DNA of 64,000 nt from Albula goreensis. Its lineage: Eukaryota > Chordata > Actinopteri > Albuliformes > Albulidae. Location of the stretch: positions 29,663,832 to 29,727,831 of the forward strand of contig CM040746.1 of NCBI GenBank assembly GCA_022829145.1. Direction: 5' to 3'. Positions within the stretch are counted from its first letter, which is position 1, and each line of letters begins with the position of its first letter. Position numbers and translations under genes: made by a program. Under the pieces are notes generated by a model, which saw nothing but the letters and a program-made list of their open reading frames with translations, did no database searches and was not told where the DNA came from. Of this stretch, positions 47,301-61,576 are shown piece after piece.

Positions 47301-48353
47301 GCTACCAATGGCTCATTGGTGGCACACTGTCCTTGAATGAGATGATTGCCCCCAACTGCTCTATTGAAATACAGCTGTAGTACATGGTTAATGAGTAAAA
47401 ATTTAAATAATGCAAGTATTTAGTAATTGTTGACCTTGTTGACTGTTTCTCCCTATAATGACTCATTAAAAGTCATGTGATGTAAAATATAGTCTATTAT
47501 TGATCTGAGGTATTCAAAAGGAAACTTTTTTTTCTAGGTTGTGGATGTATTTAATATTTCTGTTTCTTGTCAAAGTATGTGATTAAGCTGCTATTAAATA
47601 ACAGATGGATAGATGATCGGGAAATGTCACTATGGTAGTATGTTATTTGCCTGTCAACCATTACTATACAAATGTAAATACTAATATATTTTTCATGTTT
47701 TCAGACACAGAGGCAAAGTTCTGTGTTTTATCTCACAAAGTTTTTTTATATTTCAATGTTTTACGCTTTCATTTTCTCCCAGTGCAGGAGGCCAAATAAT
47801 ATTTCTCATACAGCTTCATCATTACAACATCCTCACTTCTGCTGAAAGATGACTGCTGCACGCTGCAGACATCGACTTGACCAGATTCGGCTGAAGCTGA
47901 AGCCGCAAACACTAACCCTAACACTTTCTGCGTTTTCATCTTAGCATCATTTTCACCGATGCATTTGGTAGCCTAATTGTATTCATTGTACCGCATTTCA
48001 CGGCCATTGTTAGACGATACAAACCGTTGAAGCATTTTTGAATAGACCGTTTTTTTTATAAACAACCTATATTTTGTGTTCAGTTTACTTGCGTTTGTGC
48101 AATGTATTTCCTCCATTATGGCTAGCTGAGGCGCGATAACTTTATTTCGTGAGTTTTTGAAATTATAATTCAAATATGGAAATTCCAACACAAATTGCCG
48201 TCACCGTAGCCCTAATCTTGAAACTCAGCCGGTTGGTTGAGAGATGTAATTTACTACATTTAAAGTTATCTGAGTAATATACTTTTTTTCTTATTTAATG
48301 GTGTGCCAGTTGAAGAGCCCATGGAAAATAAAGTTCCCAAACACAGTCCCAAA

Positions 48354-48364
48354 CTAAAAAATAA
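48354..48364 (+). promoter_or_regulatory. slc2a4: MEF2-like motif upstream of slc2a4
   Basis: CTAAAAAATAA is the MEF2 consensus with one extra A. The mammalian GLUT4 promoter depends on a MEF2 site at about -470; this one lies roughly 500 bases before the probable start at about 48860. Confidence 0.3.
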
Positions 48365-48826
48365 AAGACGTGGCGGATCGAATGCCTTATGAATAATACC
48401 AGTTGTGTGAAGTAAACTGGTAATGCTAATCTGCAGTCAGCAATCTGAATTTCACGTGGGCGTGATGACTTCACAGTTCGCAGTAAATGAAGGTGACACT
48501 TTTCTTCATGCAGTGATAGGGTACAGTAATGTTAACATTGCCGTTTGCATTGCTCCAAAATATTACAAAATAATTACAATTTAATCCTTTTCAACCTTTA
48601 CACAACACCTAAACTCAGACTGACACTTCAGTCAGTGAGTCATTCGTATTGTATACACATCAAACAAACTCTTTCATCTTTCGACCAATCACAGATAAGG
48701 TCAAGACAAATTTCTGCTTTCGTTTCACCCTGAGGAGTCGACCTCTGTTTTAGGACCTGGAACGAACGGGGTGGTTTGACACCCTCTAGCTCAGTCCTAT
48801 TCCTCCTCCCCTCTCTCTCCCTCTCC

Positions 48827-48833
48827 TTTAAAA
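48827..48833 (+). promoter_or_regulatory. slc2a4: TATA-like element of slc2a4
   Basis: TTTAAAA after a long pyrimidine tract; a start about 30 bases downstream would give a 5' UTR of about 330 nt before the ATG at 49188. Confidence 0.3.
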
Positions 48834-49187
48834 AAAAAAACACGAATGAGGTGTGCGAATGTGTACGCCTGTGTCATTCTATCCTGACCGAACAGACATA
48901 ACTGTAAACTTTAAGTGGACAGGGCAAACGGAACGGTCAATAGAAGTAGTCCAGTTGATTTGGATCCCAGGACTAACTGAAACATCCTTCTAAACGGGGT
49001 TGTAGATATTGGTCACCGTGGTATTGGATTGTATTTTTATTGTCCTTATTGCCATTGAAGTTTTTTTTCCTGTACTTTCTCTACTTGGACTTCTCAACTT
49101 TGGGGGATATCCTTGCTGGTCGGAGACAGGGAAAGCGAGGCACTTCAAAAGCAGGGATAAAGTCAAGTGTCTCGTGCTGTCAAAGTC

Positions 49188-52100
49188 ATGCCGGCTGGGT
49201 TTCAGCAACTCGGAGGGGAGGTAATTTATTTGTATTCCCTTTGAAGTAGCTATGTTATTTACCATATTATGTATTAGAATATTAATATCCTTGTCGAGTC
49301 TGATAATTGCAAGATACTTTATGGGTTGTTATTGCATTTAGTTAATGTTTTAACCTACATCCTGTGTACATTGTCGGCTATAACTGATTAAGTGCAAATA
49401 CGAGTAGCTTCTCTCTGCGACTATAGAAATATATAGACTTTATAGCGTATATTAAATGCAGAAAAAGGTATTAAACTATAAAACATCAGTAGTGGTTGGT
49501 ATCAATTTTATTTCTAGAGATTATTTACTCTTCATACTTAGTGCTGTTCTGTGGACTTTCATTTGATTTTTCCTTTCAGCATATCACATACTATATCTAA
49601 AACTTCTTTTGCCTCATATAGTATGAGTTCTCTTACCTCAGGTGTGGTGCTTTGCTAAACTTATCTGGGACATCACTGGTCTTCCTCTGGGGGTGGAGCT
49701 GTGGTCAGACCAGTACAGTATGATACCTGGTTGAAAATTAGTCATCAAACAATCAACACATTGCTCTTTCACCAGAGGAAATGCATAATTTAAAAAAAAA
49801 TACATAATTAAACTTCTATGTCCAGCAAGTACATTCTTTGTAGTCACACAGGTCACTCATAAATAAAGAGCAGTTTATTTTTCAAACAATATTATGCTGA
49901 GAATGGTACATTTTGCTATAGCTTTGACTGAAAGAAAAAAAGTCTTTCATTGCTTAGTCAGCTGAGAATAAGATAAATCATAAAATCTGGAAGGAACATA
50001 AAAATAACACATATCAACACAATTTGGGGCAGGTAGAGGAAGCCAGAATGTTTATTCTTTGTGGTATGACTGATGATACAATACTGTTATTTCCTTGAAA
50101 GTGATGAGTGGTCACTACTATTTTTTCTGAAATACAATGCCATACTATAACTTTTATGTGTTGCAGTACTTACAAAATATGAATAATATACACACCTCTT
50201 CTGTCTTTCAAAAAACATTGCCTGCATTTATTCATTATTAATAATTTGGTCACTTATTTTGAAATTTGAAGTATCAAAATATATTCTCTACTATTTCAAA
50301 AATCACTTGAGTATTTCTAAAGGATAATAGAAAATGACTGATCTGTAATATCAAAGGTACGTTTTGTAGTATCAGGAGTACTAGATCAAATAGAAGTTAT
50401 CCAGGATTATCCAGACTAGAAGTCTGTTAAAGACAGATCAGATTAAGAGGGACTCTCCTCCCTTTGGAAAAATGCTAATTCACAATCTCAAACATTATTT
50501 CAGATATAACTCTGTTTAATTTGGCCTGAGTATCTGCGTAGGCGACCTTGGCAGGAGACACGTGGCCCAACCGCAAAAAAAAAATCTTAAAGGGTTATGT
50601 CTGAAAAGAGGTTGTGCAGATCTAAGACAAACATTTTCATTAACAAACATTTCGCTGATCTTACTGATGTATTTATTCCTTTTTCATTCATTAATTAAGG
50701 GCATCATATTTATTGCGTCATACAAAAACAAACCCTTTCTGTTAATTTCAATTAGTCATTTCCATTCCTCGTTCTTTGTTGTTTGTTTTGTCTGCCTGGA
50801 ATGATAGCAAAGCCCACATGTCAAGAATCAGGGTATGACTCTGGCCTTTTTCTTTTCATCCTATTGGCACTGTTTTGCACTCTGATTACAAAACAAAAAT
50901 CACCTTCAATCTCACCGTGACAAGGTTACAGTCACAATGCAGACACACCCACTTTTTATCCATAAAATGGAAGCAATTTGTATGAAAAAATGTCCCTTAC
51001 TGTGCATTTTTTTGGCAAAAACTATCTAATTTCTTCAAATTTTATTTGATTTCATCCACTGTAACAGCTATTGTTAACACCCTGAGTATGGCAAAGAATA
51101 AAATGAAGGGAAAACTTAGTGTATATTAATAGATACAAACTCACTTTTAAAGAGTTTTCCAAATGGAAAATTTGCAAAGAACAAAGAATACAAGTCATCA
51201 TCTGTCCATAAACTGAAAAGGCAGTACAGTTAGACAATAATGTTCTACAGTAATTGGGAAACAATATCAGTGAGTATTAATGATAAATACTACAGGGTAC
51301 AATCTGTATACATCTGAATTGAAGCCACTCTATGTTGAGGATAAACAAATGTAAACAGTAGGAAGCTTTGGTCTTTCCCAGATATCCTGTCAGTCAATGT
51401 GGAGACAGGTGTGTGTGGCTCAATGACAGAGGAGGGGGAACTTAAAGTTCAGTCCCTAATCACACGGTGCACAGTAAAGTCCAGACTGCTGTTAAACAGA
51501 TTCTTCGTCATTAGCATCATGGATAAATATAGCAGATATTTGTGTTTGTGTGTGTGTGTGTGTACGCATAAATGTGTCCTTTTTGTCTATGTCTTTTTTG
51601 ATTGATTCATAATGGTTGATTTTATTATGATTAAAAACATAATGTGTTATGCATATATATTGCCCTCTCATCCTGTAGGGGCAAACATCAACAACAAACC
51701 CACAAAAACAGGTGTCAAAGATTCGGCCAGTTAAGTCTAACTTAAGACACTGGAAAGTTACTGAGCTACAAACCAGAGAGTGAGAATAGGAGAGAACAAA
51801 ACAATGAAAGAGCATCAGAATTGCATATAGAAGGATTTTAGAAGTTTTGGGTAGAGAGGAAAGGTAGAGACTTGTTACCTGTATGTATCAAACACACATA
51901 AAGCTATCATGGCTGGTATTGTAGTGTAACATTTTTCACACAATATGCTGATTTTTCTTATCAGCAGAGCTATATCCAGGGCAACATACACTGCATATAT
52001 TACATGCAGTATTAGTCATGTACACAAATTAAATCATGTATCGTTAATGAAGCTATTCAGAATAATCATCCCAAAAATCATCATCCTGTTGCCACTGTGC

Positions 52101-55100
52101 ATCGCTGCAGAGGTCGTTGCAGTCTGGAGTGGGATTCTGTTTAGCTAATGTCTTTAGGTTCGATATGAAAATAGCCTGAATGAAGCCTATGTTTAAAGTA
52201 TCCCCATACCTGTAGCTATGCACAATGGCAGCAGGGTAATGGTTTTAGGCTGCATTGCTCTCTAAGCAGTTCAGGAAAATCTTATCTGACCAAGCCAGCA
52301 TCACAAATCTGATGATCTAGATGTGTGTTTCTGATAGCAGATTTATTACACACAAGTACAATTTGACCAAAAACTAATTTACTGCCTTTTCAACATAGTG
52401 CCAAGAATTTTGAGACATACCTTTAATGAAACATATTTTCTAAACTAAATTATTAGTTTCAATGACATTTTGCATAGCCTATTGGCTATTTTTTATTTTT
52501 TTTGCAAGAATGCCAATAGTTAAGTATTCTGTCTGCATTTAGGCCTTAAAACTGGCACCTGGTTCGTTGAATCAGCTGTAAGCCATTTTGGATGAAAGGC
52601 ATTAGCTTAAATAATTAGCATAAATAAGCCTTTCTTTAAAACTGATTTGTTTTCATCACGGTAAGAATTTGTTCTATTTCCTCAGAGAGTGACTGGAACC
52701 CTTGCCCTTTCAGTGTTCACTGCCGTTTTGGGGTCCCTTGCATTTGGGTACAATATCGGTGTCATCAATGCTCCCCAAAAGGTAAGGTTGTGATGGTATT
52801 GTCTACTGCAATTTATTGTGACAAGTAATAGTTTGGTACTCATGGAAGACTACTATCAGAGATAATTGCACATAGTTGCAAAAATCTTCAAGAGAGAACC
52901 AATGTCTAACCAATTCAATCCTCGTTAAACATCACAATTCATACTCCCGCTGGTAAAGATTGTACTTGCGTTCTCATAAACATGTTGTAGTAAGAGACAC
53001 CATTACATCACTTAAAAAACAGCTGAAAGACAAGAAGCCTGTCATGACAAAACACAACCATCTATACATATCTTAAGTGATGCTGAAAGGCTGTCTGGTA
53101 GCAGGACTGATGGACTGTTTTAAACGGATGGATTTCAATAGAAAGGCAGAGATCACATTTGTGGGGTTACATATAGACATGACATTTGATCAAATGCCCA
53201 GAGCATCAGAGCCTGCAGAGGCTAATCCCATTGTTTCACTGTTTGAGGGAGAGAGGTATGCTCACACATTTCTGACAAATGTCAGCGGCTGCAGCTGTAC
53301 GTATTTAAGCTGTGGGGAATCTAAGATTGGGTCACATAAATGCAATTATAGCTGGAATTAAAGAGTTAATTAAAGTGTCTGGTGAGAACAAGAGCCATGG
53401 AGTAAGTAAAGGGAGAGAGAGACAGCGAGTGAGGTGGCAGTGAGAAGAAGAGTGAGGGTAGAGTAGTCAGAGGAGCATTTCAATAATGTCAACACGAGGG
53501 GGTGTGTGCGCAACGTGCAGTTTGCGGAAACACTGACCAGCCAAAAATATCCAGTAGCCCTCACTCTTCTGCACCGTACCCCCTCTAAATAACCCCCAGC
53601 TCGGGTGTCTGACACAGCTGTGGGTGCAATCGGAGGCAGGAGCAGAGCATTGGTTCTGGTGTCATGGGAAAGAAGGCTATTTTTGGGAATGCACATGAGG
53701 TTCATTTAGGGTTCACACAGTGACACAGACAAGGGGGAGGCTATCACATTCAGACAGTAATGCACAGCGGTGCACATACAATCACATATAGAAGTGCCTA
53801 TATAAACACAACAAGTTTCCCAGGTACCAGAAGACATAGATTACTATAGTTTATTCTGTACTACAGTATAAACTATACTGTGTAATGATGGACATGCTAT
53901 AGAATGGAATTATTCCCAATATTGGTGTGCTGTTGCACCAACAGACAGCAATAGTGTACACTCAGAATTCAAGCAGTCATCTGAGGTCATTATTGATTAG
54001 TATTGATTAGTTATATTTTATCTGTATACTTTCCCTTGTTTTGCTCTTGTATTAATACTGTAAACTTCTGTAATTTTAGATGAGTAACTGTGCTTCAGTC
54101 TAGAGTACATTGCTCTTCACACTGCCCTCACAATTTACACAGTCCATACATGCTGTACATAAGTGAAATCAAGATAGAGTGACTCAGTTTGCTGCAGGTG
54201 ACTGAGGGTAATTCAGTGCCCAGTTCAGTAAATGTGAAGATATAATGATCAAGCCATAGATCATTAGCTGGTCAATTATAGAGGGATAATAACAGGCCAA
54301 TGAAGTCTGTGGGGAGGGGTGGGTATAACTCCACCTGCTCCTTTTGTGCTGAAAATAAAGATTGTGTGTCTTTCTGGTCTGCATCTTTTCTTTGGTCAGA
54401 TCATTGAGCGGGACTACAATGCCACATGGATGCAACGGTATAGTCAGCCCATCCCCCCAGCCACCCTCACGTCCCTGTGGTCCCTGTCAGTGGCCATCTT
54501 TTCTGTCGGAGGTATGCTGTCTTCCTTCTGTGTGGGATTCATCTCCGAGTGGCTCGGCAGGTGAGACAAACGTGAGAGAAAAGAAAAGCTCCCACACACA
54601 TTGCACAATGAACAACACAAGAATAAAGAGCTTATCCTCACCATGAGCAACACCAAAAGTGTAGCTTGACAGATATAGGTGGAAACTTACTGCATTATGG
54701 ACTTAACTGCCTGTAGATACAATGCAGTCAAGTCCATAACGGATGGTTTGACCGTGTAACATGAGCTAGGATATGATCTGGACTGGAGCCCGGAGATCTC
54801 CAATTGTGAAATGGGATGCAGAGATAGAATGAGGTCAGATTAGACCCCCATACAGAATTAGTTACATCAAAGTAATCCTCTGGTGTTTGAGGGCACAGCA
54901 GATGCTTTTGTGGCATGTTGTGTCCACAAAGAAGAACACCCCATACAGTATATCACCCCTCCATTAACTGCACTGGCCTCCATCAGCTTCCTTTCACCTC
55001 CTCACAGGAGCATGGCAGCACTGTATATTACAATGATAATCCACTGACATTACAGTACATTATAGGCATTTTGCAGACACTCTTGTACTCAGCAACACAG

Positions 55101-58100
55101 ACACACACACACACACACACACCAGAGTGACATGTTACAATTGTATCAATAAAAATGTTGTTATTAAAATGAATTGTGTTATACAACTGCCAGCTATCTA
55201 GGAACACAATTTTGCATTATACACCTGTGACTGAATCTTTGATAAAATAAGGCAGTCTCAAACCTGTTATGCAATCACCTCCACTGAAGATAAATTCATA
55301 ATTTCTACATATTGTTGTATCTAATAGGAGGAAAGCAATGCTTATCAACAACCTGACAGCGTTCATTGGTGGAGGCATGATGGGTATGGCTAAGCTCTGC
55401 CAGTCATTTGAGATGATAATTTTAGGCCGTTTCATCATTGGTGCATATTGTGGTAAGTACAGCACCCTGTTCCTTGGTGTTAGAGGAAGCTTTAGTCTCT
55501 CCCTTTCAGACTTTGCCATATCGTGCTTGTGTTTTCTGATCTGCATATTCTATTTCTAAATTTCTGTGGTTCTACTGATGAAATTATCAGGTAATACAGC
55601 AGCTATGAAGGATTAATGAGTTTGCTATGCATTCGCCAGTAGTGTCACTTCATCGTTTGGGTTTAGAGCTGAGATTGTTGGAAATGAAAAATATTGCATA
55701 AGTTAAATATGGATAGATTTGTGTTAGGAGGTATTACATGGAGTAGATAACAGACCTTTGCCAATAGGCTTCCAGGTTTCCAAGCCTAGGCCTGTTGTTC
55801 ATTGAATGTTTTTCCTCTTTTTACCCTTGTCTTTCCGGTTGCCCAAACAAAATTACAGTCATCAGTTATTTTGATGGAATATAACATAGGTAATATTCCA
55901 CGGCCTGACAAAGTTTTAGTCATTCAAATACTACTCAACCAAAGATGCTGGGAGCCTGAAGTCAGGGTCACATATACTATCATTGATACCCTAAAGTCAA
56001 GGCAATGTATGGACATAATATAGCTTGGTGGCAATAATAAATGCCAGCCTACTGGAAACCAGTACTTTGAGCTTCAGCTGTAGCTCTCTTACTCTTGTCA
56101 CAAATTCCATTGCCATTCAGATGTGTCATGCCTAATATTATTGCTGTAATTAGTATGAATGGTATGGTGAATAGGCATAAATGATTGACACATTACCTTC
56201 AAGAGACTGGATTGTACATAATAACAACATAGATAAATGTCATTGTATCCACAGGTGCTGGGTACCTTGTTATAGATCATACCATTGCTGACTATGGCTG
56301 GCAGCCCTGTGTGGTGACACATGAGTGGCTTCAGTGTTGCCCAGAGAGTGAGGGATGTAGTCAGTGGGGTCTGTTTGTTGCATCCAATCCATGCACAGCT
56401 GGTCATGAAGTGTTTTCCTTCAGCTCATGCCTGTGCAAGAGAGGAGACAAGGGGGAAAAGCCTTTTTTTATTTTCTCAGTTGTTTCTCCCAATTCCCTCC
56501 TTCGTGTTAAGGGTTGGCATCGGGGTTGGTTCCCATGTATGTGGGCGAAATTGCACCCACCAGTCTGCGAGGAGCTCTGGGGACACTGCACCAGCTGGCC
56601 ATCGTCACTGGAATATTAATAGCACAGGTACAGCCGTCTGTGTTACAACTGTGCATGGGTGTGTGTGTGCATCACAGGCCCTCCATCAATTACATACACA
56701 CACTCTCTGCTTCTCTCTCCATTTCCACTTTTCCCAGATCTTGGGGCTGGAATCCATACTGGGCAGCGAGGAACTGTGGCCAGTGCTGCTGGGGGTAACA
56801 GTACTGCCCACTGTCCTGCAGATGGCGCTCCTGCCCTTCTGCCCAGAGAGTCCCCGTTACCTCTACATTATCCGCTGCCAGGAGCACCATGCTAAGAGTG
56901 GTGGGGATCCCACACCGGACACACTGAGCACAGACACTAAACACTGCATTAAAGACACACAGAGGACTCCTCATAGAACTAACTGCAGAGCTGAGACTGA
57001 ACACTGGTACAATGTGTATGACACTAGTAACCAGAAATAGGTATATAAACAGCACTTCTAATGCATACAATTCATCATCATTTTAAATGACTGGTATTGC
57101 ATTTTTCCTATTGTAATTCAACTCAATCATTATTTTTGATTCTGTTCAACTTCATGTAAATCTAACCTCATTGCATGTAATGATATTCAGTTATAATCTT
57201 TAAAAATGTAACATTTTCAAGAACAGTGGTAATAATTGTAATTGCTGAATCATATTACATAAGGTTCTATGTTTCTATTACAGTCTAAACATATGGTGCA
57301 ATGTTAAAAGAACTTTAGGATGTTGAATAATTGGTTTCTGTGATATCTGTGCTAAGTTCACTATGCAACACTTTGGAATGTTCCTAGTGCAGCTATGTAA
57401 GTGTTTCAACCTATGTGGTGTGGAACTGACACCACATAGTTTAAAGTAAACACGTCAGCCATTAGTCAAAGTAATACTCTCTCTTTTGACTGTTGCACCA
57501 TGAGCTTGGGCCGTTAAGATAGAGCCCAAAATATCAGTGAAAAATATACGCTCAGGAACAGATGCAGTGTATTTTCTGACCAGTGGGTAGGTTCCAGATA
57601 ACCTCACATTCCAAGCTTATTTCTCTTCACTATAAGCCTGGCAAAACAAATAAAAGTAATAAATCCACTCACATTCGGGATGTAAGCAATGTATCTAAAA
57701 TAATTGCATCAGCTCAGTGAGGGTGGTTAAGAAGTAGGTGGCAATTCAAACAGATACTTAAACCATGAGAAAAAATATCTTCTTGGACTGAATAGCAAGA
57801 GGAGGCATGTGCTGAATACATTGCTCTTCCATGAACCGTCCTCTACAAATTTGACCGATGTTTACACTGCCACGACCCTGGCAGAGCCAGTGGTAACACA
57901 CATGCACATACCCTGACCCATCCCCTCTTCCCTCCCTCCTCAGGCCTCCGGAGGCTAACAGGGCGGCAGGAAGTGGGTGATGCCCTGGCAGAGATGAAGG
58001 AAGAGAAGAGGAGGATGGACATGGAGAGGAAGGTGTCCATTGCTGAGCTCTTCCGTTCTCCACTCTACCGACAGCCCATCATCATTGCCATCCTGCTCCA

Positions 58101-60946
58101 GCTGTCACAGCAACTGTCTGGGGTCAATGCTGTGAGTGATCTGGCCCGAATGATTCAGGAGTCAGTGCTAGACAGCAGCACTGAATGGAAGTACTGAAGT
58201 CTGAGAATCACATTGCTGGACAGGTCTGGGGCTGGAAGTGTAGAACTATCAGCAAAGAATGGCAGACAGTAATGTAGGGTGTGTGATACTACATTGCCAT
58301 TTAGACTGTGTTCCAGTGTTTCCATGCCCCTTGCAAAGCATGTTCCAATGTTTGTATTCCCCATTCTTTCCATCCTCAAGTGTTTCTATTCCCCTTTTAG
58401 AACATTTTCTCGTGTTTCTGTCTAGCTTCTGTGTCCCTGTTCAGTCAGAGTTGCAGTGCTTCTGTCCTATTCCTGTCTCCCACACAGATATTCTACTACT
58501 CCACCAGCATCTTTCAGAAGGCAGGGGTTCAGAGTCCAGTCTATGCCACCATTGGAGCTGGAGCTGTCAACTGTGCCTTCACGGTGGTCTCGGTACGCCG
58601 ACAGTGTGTGACAGTGAAGCCCACTTGCTTTGTCATGATTGATTTTCTTAGTTTTATCTTACATCCTGTAGTTTGAAAATGGTGGTGCAAAATGATCCAC
58701 GTTTAGTAATGGACATGGCAGTGAAAGTGAGTAGTTGCAACAGCCAGATTTATGACTTCCTTCTAAAATTTTCTCCATGTGCCCTAATGCTTTTCCTGCT
58801 TATACTGCAAATATAATGTAGCTACCCCATTCATAAAACTATTAAGCAAATGAAGGTGCTTTGGTTTTATAATTCAGGGAAGTCCTGCATCATCAGTCTC
58901 TGCTTCCATTTTATGAATATTTGTTCAAGTAAAATCAGGACAAGTTTCATTGGAGTGGGTCCTTAACATGCACATATCTTGAATACTGATTTTTATTTCA
59001 CATTAGAGAAGGATACTCAATAAATGTAGCTCTCCAAGATGCAAACACCATGTGATGAGGAGAGGAGTGTTGTTTGTCCTCTAAAACATAGCATGGTCAT
59101 TAATTTTTGGAAGGTTTATGTCATGAAATTCAGTCTCTAAGTAACAAGTGGGAATAAATAAGGAGCATTACATGTCATGTAATTCCTTCATTTTTATGAT
59201 TAATGGTGTATAGATTTAATGAGTGATTTTGACTTCTAAAAGAAATACTAAATTGGAAATGGACAATCCCAGAGAAAAACTAGAAAAATATAAAAAATGT
59301 TATTGAAAAAATGTAAAACCACAAGCAATTATATTTAATGTATAAAAACTATATTTTTCAAGGAATTAATTGAAAAACCATAGAAACCTGTGGCTCCTAC
59401 ATGGCTTATCCTTTTGAGGAAGGTTAAACTGTCTACTTTGTGTTCAAAACCAGAGAAATTAGCTTCACGTTAACCTGCTTGTCTCCTGTGGTTGGACCTG
59501 CAGCTGTTCCTGGTGGAGAAGATGGGTCGGCGCACGCTTCACATGCTGGGACTCGGTGGCATGTGTATATGTGCCATCATCATGACTATGGCTCTGGCTC
59601 TATTGGTCAGTTCAACAAAGGATTCAGGTTATGCTTATGAATGCCATGCAGCTGATACTGCCTGTTGTCCAGTAGTACTTCCTATCCCACTTGTAAGGCT
59701 CCTTTAGCTCAAATCCTTTTGCCACTCTTGTAATTCTCTGTCTCTGCCTCCATGTGTGTGGGTGGCTGTCACTGCCTGTGGAGCTGTGTGGAACAGTAGT
59801 GACTGGATTCTGATAAGATGCACTGGACTAGTACCACATCACATAGTGTTCTTGTCTCAACTCAGAAATGATCTGTGTTCAAATGAAAGTGGAAGCATGG
59901 TGCCATTATAACAACATTTTTATGCAGCACAGGGACAAAAATAAGACAGTGCCTGTTTTTCTTTGGCATGCAAGCCATCATAAGGATGTTAAGCTTTCGT
60001 TTGGCCTGTGCACCAACAAAGAAGTTCTTCTGTGAGGTCCCTCATGAACATTTTAGCATGCTCGTGTTTTAAAAAATAGCAACATGATTGAGTTTTGAAA
60101 TACTGACAACCAACAAAAAAAGAGTGTATTCATAATAATTGTGTTACCCAATCTACTGGTGTTTTTAATCTATCATTGTATTCTTATTTATCCTTGTGCA
60201 TCTGGCCCCGACAGGAAAGCGTCCCCGCGATGAGCTACGTCAGCATGCTGGCCATCTTTGGCTTTGTGGCGTTCTTTGAAGTGGGCCCGGGGCCCATTCC
60301 CTGGTTCTTTGTGGCTGAGCTTTTCTCCCAGGGCCCACGGCCGGCTGCCATGGCTGTTGCCGGCTGCTCCAACTGGACCGCCAACTTTATGATTGGCATG
60401 GGTTTCCAGTACATTGCTGTGAGTACAGGAACGCAACACAATCAGTAATCCCTAGTTTACTGAAAGAAATTCTGTCAACTTTGGTCCCAACACACTACAG
60501 CGCTAGAATATTACTGATACTAGAGGCAGGTGTGTAGGTGTTGATTAGGTATTGAATCAGTTCTCAATTTTCATTTAACAAAGTTAACCTAATTATGAGC
60601 ATAATTCAGTTTCATGCATGAAATTGATCAATAACGTCATGTAGTCTGACATCTTCGCTGTTCATGTATAAATAATCACACACAGGTAATTTCTCCCCCT
60701 CATTCCCCATCTCCATAGGACCTCTGCGGCCCTTACGTGTTCCTCATCTTTGCGGCACTCCTACTCTTCTTCCTACTTTTTACGTTCTTCCGGGTCCCGG
60801 AGACTCGGGGAAAGACCTTTGACCAGATCTCTGCCAGCTTCCAACGCCGCCCAGCCAGCATGATGGACCTGGACCTGGACATGGACATGGGCATGGACAA
60901 GGCCAGCACAGAGCTGGAGTACTTAGGGGAGGGTAGCCTAAACTGA
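49188..60946 (+). CDS. slc2a4: Insulin-responsive glucose transporter GLUT4, 506 aa
   Basis: Eleven exons: 49188-49220, 52686-52781, 54400-54560, 55328-55452, 56512-56627, 56738-56900, 57944-58131, 58488-58592, 59504-59605, 60215-60418 and 60719-60946; 1521 nt, phases agree throughout. The protein is a twelve-helix facilitative glucose carrier of the major facilitator superfamily. Identity as GLUT4 rests on the N-terminal MPAGFQQL (mammalian FQQI sorting motif), RVTGTL and the C-terminal STELEYLG. Family motifs: [14 protein letters not shown]-glycosylation site NATW at N50, [41 protein letters not shown] and VPETRG. Human GLUT4 is 509 aa, so the length is normal. The C-terminal tail differs: the mammalian dileucine is Met-Met, and an Asp/Met-rich insert [13 protein letters not shown] precedes the STELEYL motif. 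Intron 1 is 3.5 kb; the first exon codes for only 11 residues, as in mammals. Confidence 0.96.
51541..51563 (+). repeat. (TG)n microsatellite
   Basis: A short TG run within slc2a4 intron 1. Confidence 0.7.
55101..55122 (+). repeat. (AC)n microsatellite
   Basis: An AC run within slc2a4 intron 3, preceded by a fragment (TTGCAGACACTCTTGTAC) that resembles the common fish SINE/MITE-like element. Confidence 0.7.
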
Positions 60947-61552
60947 GACTGAGGGGGAGGAATGGGGAATACAGCTACAGGGTCAAGAGGGGTAGGATGG
61001 AGTACCTGTTCTATGTGAGGCAGGGGAGTATAAGCCAATGAAAATTGGCAATGATGTTTGGGAGAGAATTGAACATGCTTGTGGATGGGCAGAGGTAGTG
61101 AGGGAAGCAGTGGAAGAGGATGAAGTGACGGGCGACCATGCATAAGGCCAGCTATGAGTTCAACAATTGAACCCGGCTGGGATTTTACACTGTAAGAATG
61201 TACATTAATGTTTAGGAGGGACTGATATTCCTGCACTTTATCCTGCATGTGGCAGATTTTTTCCTCTCAGGAAAGATGTCTGCCCAAAATTAATAGGTAC
61301 AACTATTTCCATATTTATAACACATCTATACTATTTCATCATGGGGCTTAATTGCCAGAAACAAAATGCTTGAGTCTTCAGCTGAGCCAATACAATAAGA
61401 GGCCACACTGCTGAGTTTCACTGGACATGCCGGTACAGGACATTGGTCAGTAAGATCACTCTTGCTGCTAAATTGTCAACGGGGATTTTTTTTTCAGCAA
61501 ATACTGTATTAGGACTCACTGTACAGTATTTGTCAGATTCGTCAGTTCTGGT

Positions 61553-61576
61553 AAAAAAAAAAAAAAAAAAAAAAAC
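61553..61576 (+). repeat. Poly(A) tract
   Basis: Twenty-four A residues in the presumed slc2a4 3' UTR or just downstream of it. Confidence 0.7.

Larger units (their letters stand above)
43330..48350. other. Intergenic region between the tp53 distal promoter and slc2a4
   Basis: Contains the two microsatellites above and otherwise mostly unassigned sequence. A 66-codon minus-strand frame at 46931-47131 looks somewhat protein-like but has no recognised homology or partner exons. CACGTG at 48453-48458 lies just beyond its right end, in the slc2a4 upstream region. Confidence 0.4.

Noticed and set aside
54319..54399. Possible upstream start for slc2a4 exon 3 frame.
   Set aside because: The exon begins after a consensus acceptor at 54400 and joins in frame to exon 2; upstream codons are intron.
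56321..57040. A 239-codon plus-strand frame across slc2a4 exons 5-6.
   Set aside because: Only 56738-56900 in this frame is coding; the rest is intron that happens to lack stops.
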